Shown piece by piece: positions 1-9,362 of a stretch of 64,000 bases of DNA (within the stretch, counting starts at the first letter, position 1; each line of letters opens with the position of its first letter). The notes under the pieces are model-generated. The model ran no database searches and was not told the DNA's origin. It was given only the letters and a program-made list of their open reading frames with translations. Origin of the DNA: Coriaria nepalensis (Eukaryota; Streptophyta; Magnoliopsida; Cucurbitales; Coriariaceae); NCBI GenBank assembly GCA_027186245.1, contig CP114491.1, positions 7,003,501 through 7,067,500 on the forward strand. The letters are read 5' to 3'. The translations under genes were made by a program, and so were the position numbers.

Positions 1-152
1 TATATTTGACCCGAAACATTCGAAATCCAAAGAATCGTTGCACTAGCTCCAATCCGTGAACCGAACCCGGACAGCCAGGCGCACCGGGCAGTTTGGTAAT
101 TTGGCTAACAACCCTACTCTCGCACCTGCGTTTTGCAAAGCCACGAAGCACT

Positions 153-189
153 GGAGGGAGGGAGGGAAGGGAGGGAGAGAGGGAGGGAG
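153..189 (+). repeat. Purine-rich (GGGA)n tract in NDUFS5 leader
   Basis: A run of GGGA/GGGAGA units directly abuts the NDUFS5 start codon. Such G/A tracts are common in plant 5' leaders and may bind GAGA-type factors (BPC proteins). No function is shown by the sequence. Confidence 0.6.
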
Positions 190-1740
190 ATGGCGTCAGG
201 ATGGGGAATCACAGGGAACAAGGGGAGGTGCTACGATTTCTGGGTTGACTTTAGCGATTGTATGTCTCGCTGCCGTGAACCTAAGGACTGTTATCTTCTC
301 CGTGAAGACTATCTCGAGTGTCTTCATCATTCCAAAGAGGTAACTCTTTCTTCCTCTGCGAGTATCCGTCTTCTTTTTCTTGAACTTTCTCTCTGTAATT
401 CCACGCTTCAGATCTAGGAACTCGGAAGTAGCTGACTGATTTGAACTCTCTGTTTTCTTCTACACTCGAAATTTCACTAGCACGTTCCGCGAAAAAATTG
501 ACTCGTTATCACGACATGGATAATTGGTTTGTAATCGTTAAAAATATCACCTTCGAGCTCGAATTCATTTTCGGAGTGTCCCATCGGTCCTATATCTGTA
601 GATTTGTTTGTGTTCATTTCGACAATTCTGGATTTGTATTCGAGCACTCTTTGGCGAAGTTTCTCTATTGGAAATATGGTCCAGCTTGGGCATTATAATG
701 CTCGAATAATTCTAGGAGGAAATCTCATGACTGTGATCGCTCAAAACTTCTCATCTTTCCCCTTTGAGGCAATGGCTTTAATGGAGATTTAGCCTCTTAT
801 AATTTAGAAAAACACTTGCATTTTTGTTTCCCTCCTCACATTATGTGTACTAACTAAATTGATTGGCTTGTATTTTTTGGGGCATGTTGCTGGTGATCAA
901 GCAGTGATATAGTTTTCTTTTCTAGTTTTTTTTTTGTTTTTTGGGTAACCTCTCCGATAGTCTGTTTCTAAGTGCATCCATATTTTTATGGTTTTATTCA
1001 TTACTTATGCAGACATAAGCTAGTAGAAAATATTGCAGTACTGCACTACTGTTTTCATCATTTATATGAGCCTAGGTTCCATTGGCGGTCAATTTGAGGT
1101 CCCATTAGCAATCGGATTAGCCATACGTTGGTGTTATAACTGAGTTGCATTTGTATTTCATTGTTGCTATTTTGCTTTTTGGGAGGTTGATGCATTTCAA
1201 ACAATCGTTTTAATCAAGTACTGTACAGATTTCGTTGTTTTATTGACCAATTACAAAAGCTAGTCTGTTAATAGCACTCACAGAGGCTATATTTCTGTAT
1301 GGGCATGGTTTGTATAGTAAAATCTAGGCCTCCCTTGTCATGAGACAAGTAAATCTAAAGCATGTGGATTGGCTTTTAACTAGATATTAGGCTATTAGCT
1401 AAAATTGGCTCAACTTGTGGGAGTTAGATTCTGATTGGGCTGAACTCCTTTTGTACTCAATAGCCATTGCCTTTTAATTATGGAAAATTGGGCAATTTTT
1501 ATATGTTCATTGGGTTTTCTTAAAGTATAATGTTTGATATACATAGGGTGAAAAGCACGTGGTAAAGCTTGGAAAATTTATATACTACTTTTATGCCAAA
1601 TTGCATTAGCTAAGGCTCAATTGGATGTTAAAATGCAGTTCCAACGAAGAAACCGAATTTATAAGGAGGAGCAGCGTAAAATAAGAGCAGCATCAAGGGA
1701 AGGCAAAGAGGTGCGACACACTGATAGCCACCATGAATAA
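190..1740 (+). CDS. NDUFS5: NADH dehydrogenase (complex I) 15 kDa subunit NDUFS5, plant type
   Basis: This is an accessory subunit of mitochondrial respiratory complex I, located on the intermembrane-space side. Two coding exons, 190-339 and 1639-1740, join in phase across a 1299-nt GT-AG intron and give 83 residues, the usual plant length. Exon 1 begins MASGWGITGNKGRCYDFW and carries the twin CX9C pattern of proteins imported by the Mia40 route (C14/C24 and C34/C44, with C28 between). Exon 2 gives the basic helix FQRRNRIYKEEQRK and ends in HHE-TAA. I chose the ATG at 190 because the family starts with this exact N-terminus. The 5' leader holds a GGGA-rich purine tract. The product is seen directly in the sequence; its role is known for the family. 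Nothing looks broken. Confidence 0.96.
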
Positions 1741-2879
1741 ACCATGAATTATCCTTTGAAAAGTTGAATAATGATAATCTTATGTGGATGGTGTATTTTT
1801 TGTCTGAACTGTTTCAACTTGTTTATGACATTCTGCTTTTGTTTTACCGAAGTTAGCGCAGGGGGCTCTGCTAGTTATTCAATAAGGCCAATGTCTTCAT
1901 TTTACTTGTTTCGCAACAGCCTAAGAATGGATGCTCATCTGTTCGAATGATTTTGTATTGATCTTGTTACCAAAGCCGAAGTCAAAATTCAAAACCCTGT
2001 TTGAAAATGAGGGCAGATGTTTTTGCAACTTATTCATGTTCTATTACCTGTAATAAATGTTTCGTTGGGGCCAGTGGTAATAACTATATTATCTTCTATA
2101 CCCTAAGCTTTTGAGTTTTGAAGGATGATTGGTCAAGTGATGGGTATTGATTTAACCGAACAGGAAAATGGTGCAGAGAGATATAATAAGACAATTTTGA
2201 CTGCTATTAGTCAGCATGGCGAAGATGTAAGCATAGCCTAATACAAAACATGGCAACTTGGCCATGGCAAAGCAAAGGTAGATTTAAGGACTTTACCCAA
2301 ATGGTGTTTGCAATTTGCGATGTGCTTCGATTAAACAGTTGAAATTGGAATTTGGGCAAATCGAAGGTATGTAAGATTGATGTTACTGAATTTCAGGCTC
2401 AAACTAACCTCTAAACGTTTGACCCAAATGGAGTTGAGTATCGTTAAATAGTTGGAAATTGGAATTTCGCGTAAATTGAGTAAAGTTATGTTCATATAAA
2501 TTTAGTATTCGGAAAAATTCTGAATTATATTTATAATAAATAGAATCTACAGTATATATCAGTCTCCGTCATATTATATGTTATTAAGACTTGCATGTTT
2601 AGATGGGATCTCTCACTAGACACAGTCTACGAAGAAATTCTGCACGCAACTTCGAACTACATGTAATGACAATCTAAGGTCTGTATTTTTCATTTTGGGC
2701 CGTAAAAGAACAGTTAAATATGTAGTGGTGGGCTTATATATATATTTTTTTGTGGTTGCTCTGTCAGCATCTACGATACTCAGGTATCGCATTAACGGTC
2801 CAGATGAAATGCGCTCGTCGGCCTCAAACCTGATTGGCTAATCGAAGCACATCGTTTCGATCGCGATTAGCTGCAGTCT
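1741..2879. other. Intergenic, NDUFS5 3' region to SR34 promoter
   Basis: AT-rich and without a recognisable gene. A stretch at about 2160-2236 on the plus strand reads as an exon-like open frame (QENGAERYNKTILTAISQH) that I cannot assign. Segments near 2295-2370 and 2408-2480 resemble each other (shared 'gacccaaatgg' and 'gttgaaattggaattt'), so part of it is an old local duplication. Confidence 0.5.
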
Positions 2880-2913
2880 ACTTCAAAACTTGTCCTGTCA
2901 TCCCCAATTTTCC

Positions 2914-2922
2914 AAACCCTAA
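2914..2922 (+). promoter_or_regulatory. Telo-box (AAACCCTAA) upstream of SR34
   Basis: The motif AAACCCTAA lies just before the likely SR34 5' leader. Telo-boxes are frequent in promoters of plant genes for translation and RNA processing in dividing cells. Role inferred from position. Confidence 0.45.
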
Positions 2923-2979
2923 TCCTCTAAGCTCTTCGTCTCGACCTGTTAGATAGATCAGCGTATTTTCCTCCAAGAG

Positions 2980-3186
2980 GTAACGGTCTCCTCTACTGTC
3001 TTACCAACCTCGATCTTCATTTGCGTTTTCCATTTTGGTTTTTCTATGCGTTCTTGCTTCTATGGTGGATTGCTTTTGAGCTTTGACTGTCTGTATATTG
3101 CCCCGTTCAGATAATTTTGTGTAATTTTATGTGTACTTGCAAATTTAGCTCATGCTGTAATCGATGCATATATATATATATATCAG
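2980..3186 (+). other. Probable 5'-UTR intron of SR34
   Basis: CCAAGAG followed by GTAACG gives a donor at 2980, and TATATATCAG gives an acceptor ending at 3186, six bases before the SR34 ATG. Leader introns are typical of this gene family and often raise expression. The intron ends in a (TA)n run at about 3167-3182. Confidence 0.6.
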
Positions 3187-3191
3187 GGAGA

Positions 3192-6100
3192 ATGAGTAGC
3201 CGTGCGAGCAGAACTCTCTATGTTGGAAATCTGCCTGGTGATATTCGCGAGAAAGAAGTAGAAGATTTGTTTTACAAGGTAACTCAAATACCACTGTTCA
3301 TGTTCCACTTGAGTTGTGTGCTTTTGTCATTGTGTTTTTAGGCTTTTTTATTTTGGAAAGAGCATCTTGTTTGTTGTAATCGTTATTTTAGGGAAAACTT
3401 GCCGTGTTTAAGATTTGACTTTGGGATGTTTAAGAGAATCGTTGTTGTTGTATCTTTTGATTGTTTTAGCTATTGGCAAATGACTGGTTAATGTCATTTT
3501 GTTTCATGTTTATTGAGAATAATCAGTCGTAGCTTATCTTGTCAAAGAGTTAAATGAGTATGGATTAGGTTTATCTATTAAGGTTAATATGAATGAGTTG
3601 AAGCTTCTAAATCATGCTATGACTTGGATAAAGTAGGAATTATATGGCTTATGTTATTCTTTCCTCCTGCAGTATGGACGTATAGCTAATGTAGACCTGA
3701 AGGTTCCACCAAGGCCCCCTGGATATGCATTTGTTGAAGTGAGTGTGGCTGCTTAAAATTTCTGTCTTTCCTTCTTTATATTCAAATGTTCTGTGTCTTT
3801 TAGTAATTCTTTTGTTTGATACAGTTTGAAGACGATCAAGATGCTCAAGATGCTATTCGGGGCCGTGATGGCTATGATTTTGATGGCCATCGGTTACGGG
3901 TTTGTCATTCTTACACTGGTCTATATGTGCTTGATGATGTGATATTTTGTTTCGCCCATCTTTTTTATTATATGGTCCTCATATTTCTAGGTTGAACTTG
4001 CACATGGTGGGCGAGGACACTCATCATCAAGTGATCGTCATAATAGTCATGGTGGTGGCCGCGGTAGTCGTGGAGTATCCAAACGCTCAGACTTTCGTGG
4101 TAATTTTTATTCCCTTTCATGTGTTTGAAATTATTGGATGCATATTGCATAGTATGTTGACATGGTGAAATTACTTGCTTTATCATGTAGTGCTAGTCAC
4201 GGGACTACCTTCTTCTGCTTCATGGCAAGACCTAAAGGTAATCATAACATTTTTAAGTTGGTATATTTTCTACTTGGGAGTGTACACATTACAAGTGATT
4301 AAGAATTTCGCTAATTTTTTTGAAGGATCACATGAGGCGAGCTGGGGATGTGTGCTTCTCCCAAGTTTTCCGTGATGGTAGCGGTAAGACAGATTGACCT
4401 AAAATCAGCTTCAAATCTCTTCTTTGATAGTAATCAAAAGTGTGATCGATCCTCGTTTTCCCCATGAATTCTATTCTGCTGTATAGTCTTTCATGCCTTC
4501 AAAGTGTTATTATTTTTTATTTTAGCTTTTGTTCTTCTGACAAGTAGACTTGATACGTGGAGATGGACTTCAAGACTTGAATCTATGTTATTAACAATCT
4601 TGCTTTTGCAGCAGAAAAATGTGCAAGTATGACTACATATATGTTGGTTCCTTGATGTTATATGATTGTTTTGTAGGAACAACTGGGATTGTGGATTACA
4701 CAAGCTATGATGACATGAAATATGCGGTAAGTTATTTCTCTCTCGTGTTGTCTTCTGGATGTTGTCAGGTACAGTCACTCATTAACCTGGACTGGGAGAT
4801 AAGTCCCTAATATTACACTTTTTTCATTGCAGATAAAAAAACTTGATGATTCTGAATTTCGCAATGCATTTTCTCGGGGATATGTTCGGGTATGAAAGCA
4901 AATTTAATCTTTCTTGAAATTCATGTATTGTTTTGCAAGTAATTCCGTATGTTTACTATTTCATTTGCTGATAGGTGAGGGAATATGACTCAAAACGGGA
5001 TAAGAGCCCTAACCGTGGCAGATCTTATTCGAGAAGCAGGAGCTACAGTCGCAGTCGTAGCCCTCGTAGGAGCCAGAGCAAGAGGTTATACTATTTTGTT
5101 ATGGAAAACTTAACATGTGTTGGACTGCATCATACTAACTCTAGAATTGAAATGCAGCAAGTCTCCAAAAGCCAAATCTTCTCGCCGGTCACCTGCAAAA
5201 GCCCGATCGAGGTCGGCTTCTCCTACTCATTCTCACTCCCGGTCTCGCTCGTTGTCAGGGTATGAATTATTTTCCTCTTTATTTATTGCATTATTTATAA
5301 TATTATGGTACATACTGTGCTTGATCCTTTATTGGGTATCAGTTGTTTCATCTTCCGTTCATGATGTGGTCTTGTGTCATCTCCAGTATCTTGTCTATCA
5401 ATTACCTTTTCTTAGCAAAGTTGAGCATCCTTTGGGATTGCAATTTACTCTGCTTGTGCACCATTCCCTTTGATCTGTGGCAAGTTGGGTCTTGCAAGAC
5501 AGGGTATCTAGAAGATTACTTGCGTGTAGTGGATCTAGTTGTTGTCTTTCATGTTTCATTATTACTCCTTTTTACACGTAAATGACCTCACCATTCTGCT
5601 TCAAATTCCTTATATGGTAATTCAATTCTTGTGTTTGGCTGTATGTTCCACTCATTAAGGCCCTTGTGCTTGGAGGCATGCCTTTATACCATCAACTGAA
5701 AGTGCACGTAAACTGTATTCATTCTTAGGCAATGTCTTGGTATGATTCTTCTTTGGGAAAGAAAAAAGAAAAGACGAAAAATCTATGCTATGCATATCTG
5801 GTAAGAGAGTGACTGAGAAAGTTTACTGGATTTTCAAATCTCAAATTCCTTTTTTTGTGTGAAATTGGTTATTTGTTTTTTTAGATATGGAAATAAGCAG
5901 CAAACTGGGAATTGGATATTAGGATACTGATGGGATATGGTCCAATTAGCTGCAACTGGGAATTGGATATTAGGATCCTGATGGGATATGGTTCATAGCT
6001 GCAAATTCTTTGTTTTTAGAGGTATGCTGTTTTATAGATGGACAGCTTTGAGAACCTTCTGGTTTTTGCATCTGATCTATATCACTCAGAATTGCAAATG

Positions 6101-6736
6101 TCGATGGGTGCTAGATTTGGGAACAAAGGAGTTCATGGATTGCCATAATTGAGCAGGATATCTTGAACTAACTGCTATTTGGATTTGGAGTCTCACATTT
6201 GCGAAGCTAATAGGATGCACTATCTGGAATCCTTGTGGACTTCTGTGGTACAGTAGGGAAGAATACTCCTCTTCTGTGCACCAGTGTCTTAAACAATGCA
6301 TTATGATGGTTCGGTTTAGACTTATATTTTTATAATTTATATTACTTTTTTCTGGTTGAAAGTATATGAATTTGGCTAATACGTTATGTATTTGTGGCCT
6401 TTTCCTTCTATCATCTACTATGACGTGGAAGAGGCATCAAGGTTCTTGGATCAGATATTAGTTAAAAGGAACTCATGGATTTTAAATTTTGGGTTGTTTC
6501 TGAAAATTTTGCAGATCTCGATCTCGATCAAAGTCTCCTCTACCTTTAGTAAGTGGCTCTTCAAATTATATTTCTCAAGTACAGGCTTTTCTCCCATGAC
6601 TAACATGGTTTTTCTCTGGCAGCGTGAGAAGCGTGCTAGTAAAAGCCCTATAAGCCCTAAATCCGAAAAAAGTCCAAACGGACGCGTTGTAGCCAGGAGC
6701 CGAAGCAGGAGCAGGAGCAAGACTTTATCCCGGTAG
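3192..6736 (+). CDS. SR34: Serine/arginine-rich splicing factor SR34 (SF2/ASF-like)
   Basis: Nuclear pre-mRNA splicing factor of the plant SF2/ASF (SR) subfamily. Twelve coding exons join in phase: 3192-3278, 3673-3738, 3825-3899, 3991-4099, 4191-4237, 4326-4383, 4677-4726, 4833-4889, 4975-5084, 5158-5259, 6515-6548 and 6623-6736. They give 302 residues, close to the roughly 303 I recall for Arabidopsis SR34. Residues about 7-75 form RRM1 ([20 protein letters not shown]), then comes a Gly/Arg/Ser linker. The pseudo-RRM2 carries the diagnostic SWQDLKDH at 123-130, and an RS domain runs from about 190 to the end. The intron at 5260-6514 is long (1255 nt), as in related genes where it is alternatively spliced, and holds transposon-derived repeats. 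A further optional intron straddles the stop codon (see findings). SR34 and SR34b paralogues cannot be told apart here. Confidence 0.95.
5903..5991. repeat. 38-bp direct duplication in the long SR34 intron, TE-derived
   Basis: Two copies (5903-5940 and 5954-5991), differing at one base, of a segment containing 'aattggatattaggat' and ending 'gatgggatatgg'. The same segment, continuing into 'ttcatag', recurs at 26397-26440 beside the Harbinger remnant. It is therefore a dispersed repeat, probably a MITE, and not unique intron sequence. Confidence 0.7.
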
Positions 6737-7433
6737 ATGCTTTGTTACACTCTTCTTGAAGATAATTCATTCGTTTGCACGTCTTCATACAGGTTACTTC
6801 CTTTGAATATACTTGCAATATGCTCATTCGTGATTGTGAATTTGTGACAGGTAAGTGTGGATCGAGAGCTGATTTATCACGGTTCGGATGAGTGCGCCAG
6901 GTTGTTTGACTGTTTCGAGTTACAAAGCAGTGAAACCAACCATAAGATTATGTGAGCAGACTTAATGGGGGGACTCAAAACTTATTATTTTCTTATTAAA
7001 AAAAAGACAGGTTAAAGTTATTATTGTTTTCCAGTGATATGTGTTTTGATTTCTGTTTAATTGTGTATCTCATTAGATATGAACTTTCACTCCAAAAAAA
7101 AAAAAAATTGTGTAATGGGAAAAGATATTTGCTACTGAAACAAATATAATTTATTAAAATTCTGTTTACATTAATTACGTGCATAAAATGAAATTATGAA
7201 AAAATAATAATAAAGAAAAAGATATATATATCAACCGATCAACAAGTCTCGATAATGATTCTTATTCTTCACCTTTCAGACAAAAAATAAGTGATTTTGA
7301 CATTTTGTCGCATGCTATCAAATCCGCAGCGGAAAGACGCCGCTCATAGATCAAAGATAATTACCATGTTCTCTCTCTCGGCTCCCCGTATATTACCAAA
7401 AAAATTACCCGACTCATAAATTCGATCTGAAAA
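6737..7433. other. SR34 3' region and EID1 promoter
   Basis: The first 120 bases can act as a terminal intron of SR34 (donor at 6733, acceptor ending 6850). The rest is 3' UTR and an AT-rich spacer with several poly-A runs, leading to the EID1 start at 7434. No further gene seen. Confidence 0.5.
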
Positions 7434-8189
7434 ATGGCAGCATATGATACTCTCTTCTCAAAGCTCCCCGACGACGTCGTTCTCAACATTTTCTCCAACC
7501 TAGAAGAAGATCCTCGAAATTGGGCTCGACTAGACTGCGTCTCCACCAAATTCTCCTCCCTGATCCGCAACGTTTGCTTGAAGAACAAGTGCTTCGAATC
7601 CATCCCTTCCGTCCTAGCCGACCTCCTCTCAGATTCCGATCCCTCTTCTCCTCCACCCGGTGGATGGCCGTCTCTCCACAAGCTCTCCGTTTGCTGCCCG
7701 GGCCTTATCCACGCCGGCGTTCTCCTTGAAACCACAGATCCAAACAACGAAATTTCGAAACGGAGGAAGATCTGTGATATGTCTACGACGTCGGCGCATT
7801 TAGCGTCGGGAGTTTGGGATCTGAGCCGAGAGCAAGGGAACAAGCTTCTCCATAGCCGGTTTCGTGGAGATTGCCTGTACGTATGCGATTGGCCGGGATG
7901 CGTACACGGGGAAGAGAGAAGGAAGTACATGCTGTTCAGAGGGATTTTCAAGGATTTCAGGAGATCGCGCGTGTGGAGGACGATAAAGGATGATGGGGAT
8001 GTGCATAAGAGGAAGATGGACTGTGCGTTTTGTTCTTGTAAGGAGACCTGGGAATTGCATTCTTCCTTCTGTTTGAGACGCGGGCTTGAGTGCCATGTTG
8101 ATGGCGATCCAGTTGTCCGAGCTTATGTCTGTCAGAATGGCCATGTTTCGGGTGCCTGGACCGACGTGTCGTTGTGGTCCGAAAGTTGA
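7434..8189 (+). CDS. EID1: Phytochrome A-associated F-box protein EID1
   Basis: Substrate-receptor subunit of an SCF E3 ubiquitin ligase that damps phytochrome A far-red signalling in the nucleus. It is an intronless ORF of 251 residues. The F-box lies at about residues 6-48 (KLPDDVVLNIFSNLEEDPRN, followed by a WARL...CVSTKFSSLIR segment). The family-specific C-terminal half holds LSREQGNKLL, CDWPGCVH, RKYMLFRGIFKDF and RSRVWRTI, then a Cys-rich CAFCSC block and AYVCQNGHVSGAW. It is shorter than the Arabidopsis protein (about 336 residues as I recall), mainly in the variable linker after the F-box region. The start has no upstream in-frame rival and matches the family N-terminus. An EID1-like (EDL) paralogue is possible, but the C-terminal blocks fit EID1 best. 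Confidence 0.92.
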   Translation: MAAYDTLFSKLPDDVVLNIFSNLEEDPRNWARLDCVSTKFSSLIRNVCLKNKCFESIPSVLADLLSDSDPSSPPPGGWPSLHKLSVCCPGLIHAGVLLETTDPNNEISKRRKICDMSTTSAHLASGVWDLSREQGNKLLHSRFRGDCLYVCDWPGCVHGEERRKYMLFRGIFKDFRRSRVWRTIKDDGDVHKRKMDCAFCSCKETWELHSSFCLRRGLECHVDGDPVVRAYVCQNGHVSGAWTDVSLWSES

Positions 8190-8579
8190 AACTCCAGTAC
8201 AACCGGGATATCCCCTCATTTTCTTTTCTGTTATTTTCTTTTTTTTTTAGGAGGATGGAATCCTCTGTGTGTTTGTTTCTTCAAGCAGGGGCTGGTTTTT
8301 TGTCGTTTAGTCTTGTGCTCCAATTATTAGTGCATCTTTGGTGTTTACAATCTAATTCTTTGTGGTATGAATTATTGTCGTTTCATTCATCGGGTTGACT
8401 TGCCGTCTAATATTCTAATACTCTATTCTACAATTAGTGAAAATTACGATAGTTGCGTGCGAGTCATTGTATATTCGCAGACGACAACTCACAAGACCCA
8501 ATTATTGGCTGCTATCAAACAAAACGGTCGGGATATAGAATTGAGGTTGTAGTTTGTAGCTTGTAAAATCTTCTTTCAT
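8190..8579. other. EID1 3' UTR and spacer
   Basis: Downstream sequence of EID1 with a T-rich run at 8236-8250. No coding signal is seen before the USP relic. Confidence 0.5.
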
Positions 8580-8706
8580 TCAATTCTCACTTCTCACTTC
8601 ATTTGAAGAGGAGGAAGAATAAATTGGACTCCTTGGCCTCTTCACAATCATCACGCCGCAGTTAACATAATAAGCACAATAGTCGCTCACACTACCCAAC
8701 ATCATC
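8580..8706 (-). pseudogene. Relic last exon of a universal stress protein gene
   Basis: The reverse strand from 8706 to 8580 aligns base by base with exon 4 of the intact USP gene at 16955-16853. It reads LGSVSDYCAYYVNCGVMIVK before running into a Ser-rich tail and a TGA. The frame is open, but the intron acceptor has decayed: where the intact gene has AG, this copy has AC. No earlier exons are visible between 8707 and the copia element at 9008, nor beyond it. This is the stump of a tandem USP duplicate, since separated from its sister by transposon insertions. The alignment is by eye; the pseudogene status is inferred. Confidence 0.8.
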
Positions 8707-9007
8707 GTTAACAAATTATGAAGTGCATTTCTAAGTTTTCATTTCCTTTAATACAAATGCCTTCTGCAACTAGAATTTGAGTATTCTTAAACACATCAAA
8801 ATCTTGTAGTTAAGTATTAAGGACAATCATCCTACAAGGAAAGCTCCATCTCATCAATGCACTCCTCAACTGAAATCTCATAAGGCAATACATTCGGTAT
8901 TTACATTGTCCAAATGTATGTTCTTCTATAATACATCAGTGAATTCAATACAATAATATAACTATTTCAGAATTCCAATTTGGTATAAAACGGTTCAGAT
9001 GAAAAAC

Positions 9008-9214
9008 TATTGGCGCTAGCTTAATTATGATGATGTGTAAAGTTTTCTATTATAGGTTAATGGTTGTTAACCTGTTCATTTTGATATAAAATGTAATTTG
9101 CATGTATTCTTTTATATATGAGAGCAATAAAGACCTTCTTTTACTTTACCTTCTCTCTCTCTCATCATTTCCTTCTATTTTTCCCTCAGTCTCAAACTTG
9201 CTCGAATCATGATA
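9008..9214 (+). repeat. 5' LTR of copia-1
   Basis: Matches 13817-14022 along its whole length with scattered substitutions. It contains the shared 'gagagcaataaa' polyadenylation-like block and a CT-rich end. Confidence 0.9.
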
Positions 9215-9362
9215 TGGTATCAGAGTAATCGATATAAGCAATCTTATATCTGTGATTGTTCTTCTTCAATTCGACAGTAATCATCCCAATTACTATTCAT
9301 CTTGATCTCATATTCATCCCTATTTCGTTATTCATCTTTCCTTGAGATTTCATTCTGTTGCG

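Noticed and set aside
4975..5265. Stand-alone 96-codon RS-rich ORF
   Set aside because: It is an exon of SR34 read through into the following intron.
7361..8219. Minus-strand ORFs of 196, 139 and 81 codons opposite EID1
   Set aside because: Shadows of the GC-richer EID1 coding sequence; no family resemblance.
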